A stretch of 64,000 nucleotides of DNA from CAVXEH01 sp963805645 (GTDB lineage: Bacteria; Chloroflexota; Limnocylindria; QHBO01): NCBI GenBank assembly GCA_963805645.1, contig CAWDVA010000005.1, forward strand, positions 124,001 to 188,000, in the 5' to 3' direction. A program made the position numbers and the translations under genes. Shown here in pieces: positions 1-8,988 of this stretch. The stretch's first letter is position 1; each line of letters starts with the position of its first letter. The notes under the pieces are model-generated. The model had not been told where the DNA came from and ran no database searches. It saw only the letters and a list, made by a program, of their open reading frames with translations.

Positions 1-2
1 GG

Positions 3-53
3 TTCCTGGACCCCCACGACAACGTGCTCTCCGTGGTCCAGCGCAAGGCCTGA
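3..53 (+). CDS. 3' end of a gene cut by the window edge (VOC/glyoxalase-like tail)
   Basis: Sixteen codons ending FLDPHDNVLSVVQRKA and a TGA at 51-53 are visible. The DP-x-x-NVLSVV pattern resembles the last strand of VOC (glyoxalase/bleomycin-resistance) proteins, but this is too short for a firm call. The next gene starts 4 bases after the stop, so the two are probably co-transcribed. Confidence 0.35.
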   Translation, partial: FLDPHDNVLSVVQRKA

Positions 54-57
54 GCCG

Positions 58-480
58 ATGGCGATCGACCCGCAGAATCCCATCGTCCGCGTACTCGCCG
101 ACGCTGCGGCCCGCGAGGCGACGGAGCCCGATGCCGCCGCTGCCGCCTATCGCCGGGCATGGGATCTCGCCACCGACGACTACGAACGCTGCATGGCCGC
201 CCACTACCTCGCTCGCATCCAGGTGTCGGAGGATGACCGATACCGATGGAACGCCGTGGCCCTCGAGAAGGCGCTCGCGGTGGCCGATGGCGGGGCCGAT
301 GGATTCCTGGCCTCCCTGCGGCTCAACCTGGGGCGATCGCTCGAGGACCTCGGGCGGATGGACGAGGCGCGCGCCGAGTACGGCGCGGCCCGCGACGCGG
401 CACGGGAGCTACCCGAAGGCGCCTATCGGTCCACCCTCGAGGAGGCCCTGGATCGCGCCGGCCGGCGTGTCGGTCAGTAG
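58..480 (+). CDS. Small TPR-like helical protein
   Basis: This 140-residue protein has no signal peptide or membrane segment. It is Ala/Arg/Glu-rich and shows TPR-like helix pairs, for example AYRRAWDLATDDYERCMAAH (residues about 31-50) and LGRSLEDLGRMDEARAEYGA (about 91-110). It is therefore likely a protein-protein interaction module of two or three repeats. The ATG lies 4 bases after the previous stop. Its 3' end overlaps the convergent PPK2 gene by 7 bases. The partner is unknown; the TPR call rests on helix spacing alone. Confidence 0.6.
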   Translation: MAIDPQNPIVRVLADAAAREATEPDAAAAAYRRAWDLATDDYERCMAAHYLARIQVSEDDRYRWNAVALEKALAVADGGADGFLASLRLNLGRSLEDLGRMDEARAEYGAARDAARELPEGAYRSTLEEALDRAGRRVGQ

Positions 481-1331
481 ATCTCCGGCACGAAGTTCTG
501 GTCTGACAGGGGTGGACGAATGTACCCGATGTCCGGCTCGCGCGGGGGCAGCACGATCTTCCTGGGCGTGAGGTCGGTGTAGGGGACCAGGCTCAGCAGG
601 TGGGCGATCACGTTGAGGCGCGCCCGCTTCTTGTTGTCGGCGTTGACCACGTACCACGGCGCCTGCTTGATGTCGGTGTGGGCGAACATCGTGTCCTTGG
701 CCTTCGAGTACTCCACCCATTTCGCGCGGGACTGGAGGTCCATGGGCGAGAGCTTCCAGCGCTTGGTCGGATCGTCGATGCGTGCCTGGAAGCGGCGCTC
801 CTGCTCCTCATCGCTCACGCTGAACCAGTACTTGATGAGCTGGATGCCGGAGCGCACCAGCATCCGCTCGAACTCCGGGCATGAGCGCAGGAACTCCTGG
901 TACTCCTCCTCCGTGCAGAAGCCCATCACCCGCTCGACGCCGGCGCGGTTGTACCAGCTGCGATCGAAGAAGACCATCTCGCCGGCCGCCGGCAGGTGCC
1001 CCACGTAGCGCTGGAAGTACCACTCCGTCTTCTCGCGCTCGGTGGGCGTGCCCAGGGCGACGACGCGAGCGTACCGGGGGTTGAGGCTCATGGTCATCCG
1101 CTTGATGGCGCCGCCCTTCCCGGCTGCGTCACGACCCTCGAAGATCAGCACCAGGCGAAGGCCCTCGTGACGGATCCACTCCTGCATCTTGACCAGCTCG
1201 ATCTGCAGCTTCGCCAGCTCGCGCTCGTAGACCTTGGTCTTGATGCCGGGGATCGATTCCTCCGCGCTGTCGGCGACCGATGCGGGGCTGGGAGGCGTCC
1301 CACTGGCATCACCGGCCTTCTGCTTTGCCAT
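474..1331 (-). CDS. ppk2: Polyphosphate kinase 2 family protein
   Basis: A 285-residue cytosolic P-loop kinase of the PPK2 family, which moves phosphate between polyphosphate and nucleoside di- or monophosphates. Walker A is GRDAAGKGG (residues 66-74) and the Walker B/lid region is FFDRSWYNRAGVE (121-133). The single-domain length and the RYVGHLP and KYWFSVSDEEQERRF segments fit the class I/III type. The ATG at 1331 follows a GGAGG site at a 6-7 base gap. Direction of the reaction and nucleotide preference (ADP/GDP versus AMP) cannot be read here. It is transcribed alone, convergent with the TPR-like gene. Confidence 0.9.
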   Translation of the reverse strand: MAKQKAGDASGTPPSPASVADSAEESIPGIKTKVYERELAKLQIELVKMQEWIRHEGLRLVLIFEGRDAAGKGGAIKRMTMSLNPRYARVVALGTPTEREKTEWYFQRYVGHLPAAGEMVFFDRSWYNRAGVERVMGFCTEEEYQEFLRSCPEFERMLVRSGIQLIKYWFSVSDEEQERRFQARIDDPTKRWKLSPMDLQSRAKWVEYSKAKDTMFAHTDIKQAPWYVVNADNKKRARLNVIAHLLSLVPYTDLTPRKIVLPPREPDIGYIRPPLSDQNFVPEIY

Positions 1332-1423
1332 TCAGTGCCTCCTTCGGGTGGGCGGGGACACGCGGCCCGTCAGTAGGGTCTTCATTGTGCCCCCATCGCC
1401 AAGCAGGCGTGCCGGACGCCGAC

Positions 1424-2341
1424 CTACGCGCGGTCCAACGCCTGAAGCACCGGCCCCATCGCCTCCACCGCGGCCATGGTTTGCGGCCAGGTCATGACCT
1501 CCACGCTCGTCACGCCCATCTCCGCAAACCGACGCAGCTCGTCCGCGATCTCGGTGGCGGAGCCACGGATCGGCTCACCCAGGTCCCACTCGGCTGTGCC
1601 CGTTTCCTCGGTGGGCTCGACAAAGACACCGATGGAGCGGCCAATGCGCCCCGGGTCCCGGCCGACCTCGACGCAGGCCGCGTCGAGGTCCGCCAGGGCT
1701 TCCGCAAACGCGTCGGGATGGCTGCTCTCGGTGGCGAACCAGCTCCAGATGTCGGCGTGGCGGGCGGCCAGGCGCATCATCTTCGGCCCGCGGGCGCCCA
1801 GGAGCAGGGGCACGCCGCCCGGCCGAGGGCCGCGGGGCCGCAGCCCCAGGTCCTCGGCACGGTAGTAGGTGCCGTCATGATCCGCGTGCCCGGTCTTCAG
1901 CAAGGTCAGGATCAGGTCGAAGGCCTCCGCGAAACGGGCGAAGACGTGGTCCTGCGCATACCCGAACGCGGCCATCTCGTCGCCGCCGTTGCCGGCTCCC
2001 AGACCGAAGACCAACCGACCGCCGGAGATCTCGTCAAGGGTGTCCACGATCTTCGCGGTGAGGGTCGGGTTGCGGTGCGGGTTGGAGAGAGTCCAGGTCC
2101 CCACCTTGATCCGGCTCGTGGCCTCGGCGACGGCGGCGGTGATTGCGACGCACTCCCACCATCCGCGTGGACCCGGCCAGGTCGGGACGCGCCAGTACAG
2201 CTCATCGGGAACCCAGACCGTGTCGAACCCAAGCTCCTCCGCCCGCAGCGCCATGGCCCGCAGCATGTCCCACGAGCGAGCCTCCCCGGTGACGACGTCC
2301 TCGTACGTCGGCAGCACAAGCCCAACCTCGACCGGGCGCAT
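1424..2341 (-). CDS. LLM-class F420-dependent oxidoreductase
   Basis: A 305-residue luciferase-like monooxygenase-fold protein. Family signatures include VGLVLPTYEDV at the N-terminus, GFDTVWVPDE, the strand-loop VGTWTLSNPHRNPTLTA, and DEISGGRLVFGLGAGNGGDE. This group normally uses reduced F420 or FMN on an unknown organic substrate. The open frame continues upstream, but the ATG at 2341 is preferred: it has a strong AAGGAGG at a 7-base gap and the family N-terminus begins there. It is divergent from the DUF1697 gene. The substrate cannot be inferred. Confidence 0.85.
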   Translation of the reverse strand: MRPVEVGLVLPTYEDVVTGEARSWDMLRAMALRAEELGFDTVWVPDELYWRVPTWPGPRGWWECVAITAAVAEATSRIKVGTWTLSNPHRNPTLTAKIVDTLDEISGGRLVFGLGAGNGGDEMAAFGYAQDHVFARFAEAFDLILTLLKTGHADHDGTYYRAEDLGLRPRGPRPGGVPLLLGARGPKMMRLAARHADIWSWFATESSHPDAFAEALADLDAACVEVGRDPGRIGRSIGVFVEPTEETGTAEWDLGEPIRGSATEIADELRRFAEMGVTSVEVMTWPQTMAAVEAMGPVLQALDRA

Positions 2342-2521
2342 CGCAATCCTCCTTCTGCCGCCTTCCCCGGATAGGATGACACCGACGCGAACGCCCGATC
2401 CGGCCGATCCGCGGGACGCCCACCCGGGATGCCCCCTGCACCCCATGTCGAATGGCCATCACGGCGCCGTCCCTTCCGGCGAGGATGGCGACGCCCGGCC
2501 GATCCATGGTCCAATGGTCCC

Positions 2522-3052
2522 GTGAAGGGCTGGGTGGCTCTCCTGCGGGGCATCAATGTCGGTGGTCGTCACCGCGTGCCAATGCCCAGGCTGCGCGCGC
2601 TCGCCGAGGGCCTGGGGTACCGGGATGTGGCGACCTACGTTCAGAGCGGGAACCTGGTGTTCAGCGCCAACGGCGCGCCGGACGCCATCGCCGTCCAGCT
2701 GGAGGCGGCACTCGAGGCGGACTTCGGGTTCGGGGTCCCGGTCATCCTCCGCTCGCGCGAGGAGATGGAACGGATCGCAGCCCGTCATCCGTTCCACGAC
2801 CGTCAGGACGACCCGGCCAGGCTCCACGTCTTCTTCCTGGCGGGCGACCCCGACCCCGCAAACCTCGAGCGCTGGCACCCGGAACGCTTCACGCCGGACG
2901 AGGTGCTCGTCGATGGCCGCGAGGTCTACGTCCACTTCCCCAACGGGATGGGTCGTTCGAAGCTCACCGTCGAGCTGGGCACGCCCGCCACGGCACGCAA
3001 CTGGCGATCGGTGCTGGCCGTGCGGGATCTGCTGCACGGGCTCCCGGGCTGA
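2522..3052 (+). CDS. DUF1697 family protein
   Basis: A 176-residue protein with the DUF1697 hallmarks: WVALLRGINVGGRHRVPM at the N-terminus, YVQSGNLVFSA (about residues 43-53), a central helix pair, and a C-terminal GRSKLTVELGTPATARNW. The family is small and cytosolic, and its function is not established. GTG at 2522 was chosen because the family N-terminus starts exactly there. A TCCAAT box lies 6 bases upstream, so the mRNA may be leaderless, though this box is weak. The gene ends 6 bases before the convergent malate synthase gene. Confidence 0.85.
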   Translation: MKGWVALLRGINVGGRHRVPMPRLRALAEGLGYRDVATYVQSGNLVFSANGAPDAIAVQLEAALEADFGFGVPVILRSREEMERIAARHPFHDRQDDPARLHVFFLAGDPDPANLERWHPERFTPDEVLVDGREVYVHFPNGMGRSKLTVELGTPATARNWRSVLAVRDLLHGLPG

Positions 3053-3058
3053 CGCGGC

Positions 3059-4642
3059 TCATCGCAGACGCGGGTAGGCGAGCACGGTGAGGAACTCCGC
3101 AAACGAGTCGGAGAGGACCAGCTCGTCGAGGAGGGTGGCGGCATCGGTCCACGGTGCATCGGGGGCCAGCGGGCGGAGTGCCTCGAGCTCTTCGTCGCGC
3201 ACCGCTCCATACAGATCGGCCGACATCGGCCTGCCGTCGTCGAGGAGCGCACGGTGGGTCCGCCACTGCCACAGCTGCGATCGGCTGATCTCCGCGGTCG
3301 CCGCGTCCTCCATCAGATTGCGGATGGCCGCCGCGCCGTTGCCGCCCAGCCAGCTGGCGAGATAGGCGAGGCCCACGCTCACGTTGGTCCGGACCCCGCG
3401 TTCGGTGATCCGCCCCCCGGGGATCCGAACGTCGAGGAGATCGCCTGCTCTGACCTGCACGTCGGGGCGCTGCTTGTCCTTCTGGTTCGGACGGTCACGC
3501 AGGATCCGGTCGAAGACCTCTTGCGCCACCGGCACCAGGTCCGGGTGGGCGACCCACGTCCCGTCCGACCCGTCATCGGCCTCGCGCTCCTTGTCCTCGC
3601 GGACGGCGGCCAGGGCCCGTTCGGTCACCTCGGGCTCGCGACGGTTCGGGATGAAGGCGCTCATGCCGCCGATGGCGTGGGCACCGCGCGCGTGGCAGGT
3701 CTTCACCAGCAGCTGCTGGTAGGCGCGCATGAAGGGGACGGCCATGGTCACCCGGCCGCGGTCCGGCAGCACCATGTCGTCGCGCGATCGGAACTTCTTG
3801 ATGAAGCTGAAGATGTAGTCCCAGCGCCCCGCGTTGAGGCCCGCGGCATGGTCGCGCAGCTCCCAGAGGATCTCCTCCATCTCCAGCGCGGCCAGGATGG
3901 TCTCGATGAGCACCGTGGCCCGGATGGAGCCGCGCGGGATGCCCGCCGCGTCCTGGGCCGCCACGAAGACCTGGTTCCAGAGGCGAGCCTCGGCGTGGGA
4001 CTCCAGCTTGGGCAGGTAGAAGTAGGGACCCGACCCACGGTCCAGCTGCTCGCGGGCGTTGTGGAAGACCACCAGGCCCAGGTCGAAGAGGCTGGCCGAG
4101 ATGGGGGAGCCGTCCACCAGGACGTGCGCCTCGTCCAGGTGCCAGCCGCGGGGCCGAACGAGCAGGGTCGCGAGGGAGTCGTTGAGCCGGTATTCCTTCT
4201 CGGGGGCGTCGAAGGTGAGCCGACGGCGCACTGCCTCTCGGATCGCCCACTGCCCGGTCACCACGTTCTCCCAGGTCGGCGAGAGCGCGTCCTCGAAATC
4301 GGCCATGAAGACCTTCGCGCCCGAGTTCAGCGCGTTGATCATCATCTTGGGCTCCGCCGGACCCGTGATCTCCACACGGCGGTCCGCCAGGTCGGCCGGG
4401 GTGGAGGCCACGCGCCAGCTCGGGTCCTCGCGGATCTCGGCCCATTCGGGCAGGAAGTCGGGCAGCTCCCCGGCGTCGAAGGCAGCCTGACGATCGCGGC
4501 GCGCCGCCAGCAGGCGCCGGCGCTCCGGGTCGAAGGTCCGGTGCAGCCGCGCCACGAAGGCCAGCGCATCGGGCGCCAGGACCTCGTCGAGGTGCGGGAG
4601 CCCGGTCCGGGTGACCTCGACGCCGGGCGGCAGATCGGTCAT
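3059..4642 (-). CDS. aceB: Malate synthase A
   Basis: Predicted to condense glyoxylate and acetyl-CoA to malate in the cytosol. At 527 residues it has the normal length of the A isoform. Signatures are the substrate-channel segment EPKMMINALNSGAKVFMADF, the catalytic-loop helix IRATVLIETILAALEMEEIL, and SRSQLWQWRTH near the C-terminus. The ATG at 4642 has GAGGAGG just upstream and overlaps the YdeI-like stop by 4 bases (ATGA), so translation is probably coupled. No isocitrate lyase is nearby. The gene closes a run that includes purine-oxidising enzymes, so glyoxylate may come from ureide breakdown; that is inference. Confidence 0.93.
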   Translation of the reverse strand: MTDLPPGVEVTRTGLPHLDEVLAPDALAFVARLHRTFDPERRRLLAARRDRQAAFDAGELPDFLPEWAEIREDPSWRVASTPADLADRRVEITGPAEPKMMINALNSGAKVFMADFEDALSPTWENVVTGQWAIREAVRRRLTFDAPEKEYRLNDSLATLLVRPRGWHLDEAHVLVDGSPISASLFDLGLVVFHNAREQLDRGSGPYFYLPKLESHAEARLWNQVFVAAQDAAGIPRGSIRATVLIETILAALEMEEILWELRDHAAGLNAGRWDYIFSFIKKFRSRDDMVLPDRGRVTMAVPFMRAYQQLLVKTCHARGAHAIGGMSAFIPNRREPEVTERALAAVREDKEREADDGSDGTWVAHPDLVPVAQEVFDRILRDRPNQKDKQRPDVQVRAGDLLDVRIPGGRITERGVRTNVSVGLAYLASWLGGNGAAAIRNLMEDAATAEISRSQLWQWRTHRALLDDGRPMSADLYGAVRDEELEALRPLAPDAPWTDAATLLDELVLSDSFAEFLTVLAYPRLR

Positions 4643-5253
4643 GCCTCCTCCAGCTGCTGGCGACCGTAGGTCATGGGCTTGATCATGCGCCCCGCGGCGC
4701 AGTCTGCGACGAGGGTTGCCAGCCGTCGCTGCCGCGTCGTCTCCTGCTTCGCGCTCACCACCCACCAGGTCGCCGTACGACGATACGAGGGCGTCTGCGC
4801 CTGCCACCAGTCCCACGCGGCCGAATCCGCCTGGAGCGCACCCCGATATCCGGTCGGAAGATCGGCCGGGCGATTCTCGTACGAGTAGACGCCCGTCTTG
4901 TCGTGGGTGCGCGCCTCGAAGGCCGCGATGCCTGCCGGATGCATCCGGCCCTCGGCGAGGAGCTCACCGACGCGGCGCACGTTCGCCGCGCTCCAGGTGC
5001 TGCGCTTCGTCCGCGGGGTGAACCGGTTCGTGTAGATCTCTTCGTCGACGCGATAGCCGATCCCATCGATCCAGCCGAAGCAAAGCGCCTCGTCGACCGC
5101 ATCCGGGTAGCGCATGCAGGTCTTGGGCACGCGCTTGCGGTAGTAGCCGACCCACGCTTCGTCGCGATCGGCGTGATGCTCCCCGAGCCACGCACGGAAC
5201 CCAGACGCGTCCGGGAACACCATCACCTGGTCGGGCGTCGGGCGTTTCACCAT
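4639..5253 (-). CDS. YdeI/OmpD-associated family protein
   Basis: A 204-residue protein of the YdeI/OmdA family, recognised from FPDASGFRAWLGEHHADRDE, a Trp/Tyr-rich core (WVGYYRKR, ALCFGWIDGI), TNRFTPRTKRSTWSAANVRR, and a C-terminal half with repeated helices. The family has been linked to peptide resistance and carbohydrate or iron handling in various bacteria, but the biochemical role is unclear. ATG at 5253 was chosen because the conserved N-terminus starts there. It overlaps the FAD-subunit gene by 7 bases and malate synthase by 4, so it belongs to the same transcript. Confidence 0.85.
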   Translation of the reverse strand: MVKRPTPDQVMVFPDASGFRAWLGEHHADRDEAWVGYYRKRVPKTCMRYPDAVDEALCFGWIDGIGYRVDEEIYTNRFTPRTKRSTWSAANVRRVGELLAEGRMHPAGIAAFEARTHDKTGVYSYENRPADLPTGYRGALQADSAAWDWWQAQTPSYRRTATWWVVSAKQETTRQRRLATLVADCAAGRMIKPMTYGRQQLEEA

Positions 5254-6125
5254 CCTCCCTCGTCGCGAATGAGCCGATGGAGCACCCGAGCGGCGACTGC
5301 ACGTCGGTAGGCCGCGGTCGAACGCACGTCGTCGATGGGATGGATCTCCGTCTCCAGCACCGCCGCCGCCCGGTCCGCGGTCGCCATGCTGGGCGCCGCG
5401 CCCTCGAGCACGGCCTCCGTGACCGAGGCCCGGATGGGCACCGGAGCGACGGAGCCGAGGGCCAGCCGCACGTCCCGCCAGGTCGCGCCGGAGCCGGTTC
5501 CGTGCCGGTGCCAGGCAAGGCACATGACCACCTTGCTGATCGCCTGCGCACGGCGCGTCCCGATCTTGCGGAACCGGACGTGGCGCTCGTCGTCGATGGG
5601 GATGCGAATGGCCAGGACCAGCTCGTCTCCGGCACGCGCGGTCTGCCGATAGGCGGGGAAGAACTCCGCCGCAGCCACGCTCCGCTCGCCCCGCGTCCCG
5701 CCGACGGTCAGGGTGGCGTCGGTGGCAAGCAGGAGCGGCAGCGTGTCGCCGGCCGGTGAGGCGTTCGCGACGTTGCCGCCGATGGTCCCGCGATTCTGGA
5801 TCTGCGCGGCGCCGATGGTGGCGGCGACGGCGGCGAGCGCGGGGAGGTGCTCCGCGACCAGCGGCGAGCGCCGGATCTCCGTATACGTGGTGAGCGCACC
5901 CAGGACCAGGGCCCCGTCGGCGATCCGGATCCCGCGCAGCTCGTCCAGGCCCCAGAGGTCCACGACGCGCTCCGGCGGCTCACCGAGCTCGCCGGTGATC
6001 TGCACCATGAGATCCGTGCCGCCGGCAAGGGGACGAACGCGTCCGTCGCCGGCGCCGGCCATCAGCGCGTAGGCCTCCTCCAGCGTCCTGGGGGAATCGA
6101 CCGCGGGCTCGAACGGGCGGGGCAT
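5247..6125 (-). CDS. FAD-binding subunit of a xanthine dehydrogenase/CO dehydrogenase-type enzyme
   Basis: This 292-residue medium subunit carries the FAD that passes electrons from the iron-sulfur subunit to NAD or another acceptor. The FAD sites are RPLAGGTDLMVQ (about residues 31-42) and the AAQIQNRGTIGGNVANASPA segment (about 108-127). The C-terminal domain (VRFRKIGTRRAQAISKVV) is typical. It starts 8 bases after the iron-sulfur gene and follows the order large-small-medium on the minus strand. ATG 6125 gives the standard length. Confidence 0.92.
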   Translation of the reverse strand: MPRPFEPAVDSPRTLEEAYALMAGAGDGRVRPLAGGTDLMVQITGELGEPPERVVDLWGLDELRGIRIADGALVLGALTTYTEIRRSPLVAEHLPALAAVAATIGAAQIQNRGTIGGNVANASPAGDTLPLLLATDATLTVGGTRGERSVAAAEFFPAYRQTARAGDELVLAIRIPIDDERHVRFRKIGTRRAQAISKVVMCLAWHRHGTGSGATWRDVRLALGSVAPVPIRASVTEAVLEGAAPSMATADRAAAVLETEIHPIDDVRSTAAYRRAVAARVLHRLIRDEGGW

Positions 6126-6133
6126 GGCTCGCC

Positions 6134-6625
6134 TCAGCCGTCCCTGCCCGCAGAGGATGCGCGTCGCTCTGCCGCGAGCGCGATGGCCTCCACGATCTTG
6201 GTGTACCCGGTGCAGCGGCACAGGTTCCCGGCGATGGCGGTGCGAATCGAATCCTCGTCGGCCGCCGAACCGGGCTCGAGCCCGGCGAGGTACGCGTGCC
6301 CGGCCATCAGCATGCCCGGCGTGCAGATGCCGCACTGCGCGCCACCGGTCTCCAGGAACGCCGCCTGCAGCAGGTCCAGCCGTGCGCCGTCGGCCAGCCC
6401 CTCCACGGTATCGACGGAGCGACCGTCGACCTGGCACAGCGGCACCAGGCAGGCATCCACCACGGCGCCGTCGACGAGCACCGAGCAGGCCCCGCACTCC
6501 CCCTCGCCACAGCCTTCCTTGGTTCCGGTCAGGTCCAGGTCCTCGCGCAGCACGTCGAGGAGGCGTCGCATTCCGGGCGCCTCCACCTCGACCGGCTCGC
6601 CGTTGACGGTCAGGCGGTAGGTCAT
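6134..6625 (-). CDS. [2Fe-2S] subunit of a xanthine dehydrogenase-type enzyme
   Basis: A 163-residue small subunit with two [2Fe-2S] clusters. The plant-ferredoxin domain has C39, C44, C47 and C59 (GCGEGECGACSVL). The helical domain has C98, C101, C136 and C138 (QCGICTPG and LCRCTGY). All eight cysteines are present, so the electron chain from the molybdenum centre to FAD looks intact. ATG 6625 overlaps the stop of the large subunit by 4 bases (ATGA), which indicates coupled translation. Confidence 0.95.
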   Translation of the reverse strand: MTYRLTVNGEPVEVEAPGMRRLLDVLREDLDLTGTKEGCGEGECGACSVLVDGAVVDACLVPLCQVDGRSVDTVEGLADGARLDLLQAAFLETGGAQCGICTPGMLMAGHAYLAGLEPGSAADEDSIRTAIAGNLCRCTGYTKIVEAIALAAERRASSAGRDG

Positions 6626-8934
6626 GGCGTCCCTCCCTCCGGCGCGCTCACGCCGGGCGGTGGCGGCGGCTCGATCCCGGCCAGCGCGGCGAGGATCCGC
6701 TCCGGCGTCGCTGGAAGCTGCGTGATCCAGGCACCGGTGGCGTCGTGGATCGCATCCACCACGGCCGGTGCGCCCAGGTCCATGGGCAGCTCGCCCACGC
6801 CCTTCGCACCGTGCGGCGATCCGGAGAACGGCTTCTCGATGAGGATCGTACGGATCCGCGGGGCGTCGAGCGCGGTGGGGATCAGGTAGGTCGCCAGGCG
6901 GTCGTTGACGTAGCCGCCATCGGTCAGCTTGATCTCCTCGATGGTGGCGTAGCCCACGGCCTGGAGGGTGCCGCCCTCCACCTGGCCCTCGCACAGGACC
7001 GGGTGGATGACCCGCCCGACGTCGTCGGCCGCGGTGACCTGCTTCACCGTGACCTCGCCGGTGTCGAGGTCCACGTCCACCTCCGCCACGCAGGCCGCCC
7101 AGCCGAAGCACGGGTACGCGTCCCCGGTGTACGTCTCCTCGTCGAACGGCTCACCGGCGTAGGGGGTGAAGCGCTCGTCGATCCGCAGCGCGCCGTGCTC
7201 GCGGACATACGCCGCGTAGCCATCGGCGAAGGACCCGCCGGTCGCCTCCTCGACCTGGGTGCGCAGCCGGCGCGCGGCCTTGATGAGCAGGCCGCCCACG
7301 ATCATCGCGGTTCGCGAGGCGACGGTGGGACCGGAGTTCGGCACCATGGAGGTGTCCGTGGGCGCGACCTCGACCTGGTCGGGATCCACGCCAAGGGCCC
7401 CCGCCACGAGCTGCGGGAAGATGGTCTTCGTTCCCTGGCCCATTTCGGTGGAGGCGGTGAGCACCCGGATCCGGGCGTCATCGGTCAGCTCCACGGAGGC
7501 AACGCTGGCGAGATGCACCTCGCCGGAGCCCGTGAAGCCCGCCCCATGCCAGGCCATGGCCAGGCCAATTCCCGATGCGACACGAGCGCCGCTGGTCCGC
7601 TGCGCGCGCGCCTGGGCGGTCTGGTGCCGGCGTCGCTCGTACCCCGATGTCTCGGCGGCCGCCTCGAGCACTTCGTGCGCGGCCACGCTCTCGCGCAGGA
7701 CCTGGCCGGTGGGGGTGATGTCGCCTTCGTCGTAGGCCCAGTTCCGCCGCAGCTCGAGCGGGGAGAGGCCGAGCGCTTCTGCGACCCGGTTGACCTGCAT
7801 CTCGGCGGCGAACTCGACCTGGGGTGCGCCAAAGCCGCGGAAGGCACCGTTCGGCGGCGTGTTCGTCGCCATGGTGCGCCCGGTGATGAGCACGTGGTCG
7901 CAGCCATAGGGCCCCCCGGCATGGAGGACCCCGCGCGACAGGACGACGGGGGAGAGGGTGCAGTAGGCGCCTGCGTCCATGATCACCTCGACGACCTGGG
8001 CCACCAGGCGGCCGTCGCGGCTGACGCCGGTGCGGTGATGGATCACCGCGGGATGCCGCTTGGTGGTCGCGCTGATGTCCTCGTGGCGGTCGTAGATCAT
8101 GCGCACCGGCCTGCGCGCCTTGAGGGACAGGAGCGCGGCGTGCAGGGCGATCATGGAGGGGTACTCCTCCTTGCCGCCGAAGCCACCGCCGGTCTCGGAC
8201 TGGACCACCACCACCTGGTCGGCGGTCATGTTCAGTGCCCGGGTCATGGCAGCGTGGATGTAGTACGGGCACTGGCAGGAGCCGTGGATGGTGACCCCGC
8301 CATCCTCCCGCGGCACGCCGATCATCGCCTGGTTCTCGATGTAGAGCTGCTCCTGGTGCCCCACCCGGTAGGTTCCCTCGATCACCAGGTCGGCGTTGGC
8401 CATGGCCGCCTCGGCCTCCCCGCGGGCGATGCGGTAGGTGGCGAACGCCTTCCCCGATGCGACCGGATCGAAGACCGGGGGCAAGGGCTCGGTCCGCAGG
8501 CTGACGTGGCGGCGTGCCTCGCGAAGCCGGTCACGGTCCGCGGACGCCAGCAGGCAGACGGGCTCCTCGCGGTGCTGGATCTCTCCGCCGATCGGCACCA
8601 GGATGGGCTGGTCGTCGGCGATGAGGCTGACGACGTTGATGCCGGGGATGTCGTCCGCGGTGACGACCGCGATGTCCGTCCAGTCGAAATCCGGGTCGAG
8701 CTCAATGGCCAGGAGGCGGGCACGCGGCTGGCGCGAGCGGACCGTGGCCCCGTACCAGGCTCCCGGGAAGACCAGGTCGTCCGCGTACCTGGCCAGGCCG
8801 GTGAGCTTGTCCGGCCCCTCGCGGCGCAGCGGCAGAGCAGGATCGGCACGTCCGGGCACCTGCGTTCCGGGCGGGACGATCACGGGCGCCGGGCTTGCGC
8901 CCGGCAGGGTTCGGGTCGTCATCTTCGACTCCAC
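6622..8934 (-). CDS. Molybdopterin-binding large subunit, xanthine dehydrogenase type
   Basis: The catalytic subunit of a molybdenum hydroxylase, about 770 residues. Seen in sequence: ETGGGFGGKEE (molybdopterin contact), NGAFRGFGAPQ with the Arg/Phe pattern of purine hydroxylases rather than the AYRGAGR of CO dehydrogenases, EMGQGTKT, and GAKGVGELPMD with the likely catalytic Glu. The gene neighbours (adenosine and guanine deaminases, cofactor nucleotidyltransferase) support hypoxanthine/xanthine as substrate, but other N-heterocycles are possible. Start is ambiguous: GTG 8934 has GGAGG 6 bases upstream, and ATG 8922 has GGAG 6 bases upstream. Confidence 0.9.
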   Translation of the reverse strand: MESKMTTRTLPGASPAPVIVPPGTQVPGRADPALPLRREGPDKLTGLARYADDLVFPGAWYGATVRSRQPRARLLAIELDPDFDWTDIAVVTADDIPGINVVSLIADDQPILVPIGGEIQHREEPVCLLASADRDRLREARRHVSLRTEPLPPVFDPVASGKAFATYRIARGEAEAAMANADLVIEGTYRVGHQEQLYIENQAMIGVPREDGGVTIHGSCQCPYYIHAAMTRALNMTADQVVVVQSETGGGFGGKEEYPSMIALHAALLSLKARRPVRMIYDRHEDISATTKRHPAVIHHRTGVSRDGRLVAQVVEVIMDAGAYCTLSPVVLSRGVLHAGGPYGCDHVLITGRTMATNTPPNGAFRGFGAPQVEFAAEMQVNRVAEALGLSPLELRRNWAYDEGDITPTGQVLRESVAAHEVLEAAAETSGYERRRHQTAQARAQRTSGARVASGIGLAMAWHGAGFTGSGEVHLASVASVELTDDARIRVLTASTEMGQGTKTIFPQLVAGALGVDPDQVEVAPTDTSMVPNSGPTVASRTAMIVGGLLIKAARRLRTQVEEATGGSFADGYAAYVREHGALRIDERFTPYAGEPFDEETYTGDAYPCFGWAACVAEVDVDLDTGEVTVKQVTAADDVGRVIHPVLCEGQVEGGTLQAVGYATIEEIKLTDGGYVNDRLATYLIPTALDAPRIRTILIEKPFSGSPHGAKGVGELPMDLGAPAVVDAIHDATGAWITQLPATPERILAALAGIEPPPPPGVSAPEGGTP

Positions 8935-8988
8935 GCACCTCCTCCGGAGCGGACGATAGCACCGACCTCGCCCGCCGCGAACCAGACC

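Noticed and set aside
1280..2374. Plus-strand frame opposite the first LLM gene
   Set aside because: The minus-strand frame has the luciferase-like signatures and a strong ribosome site; the plus frame is His/Arg/Gly shadow.
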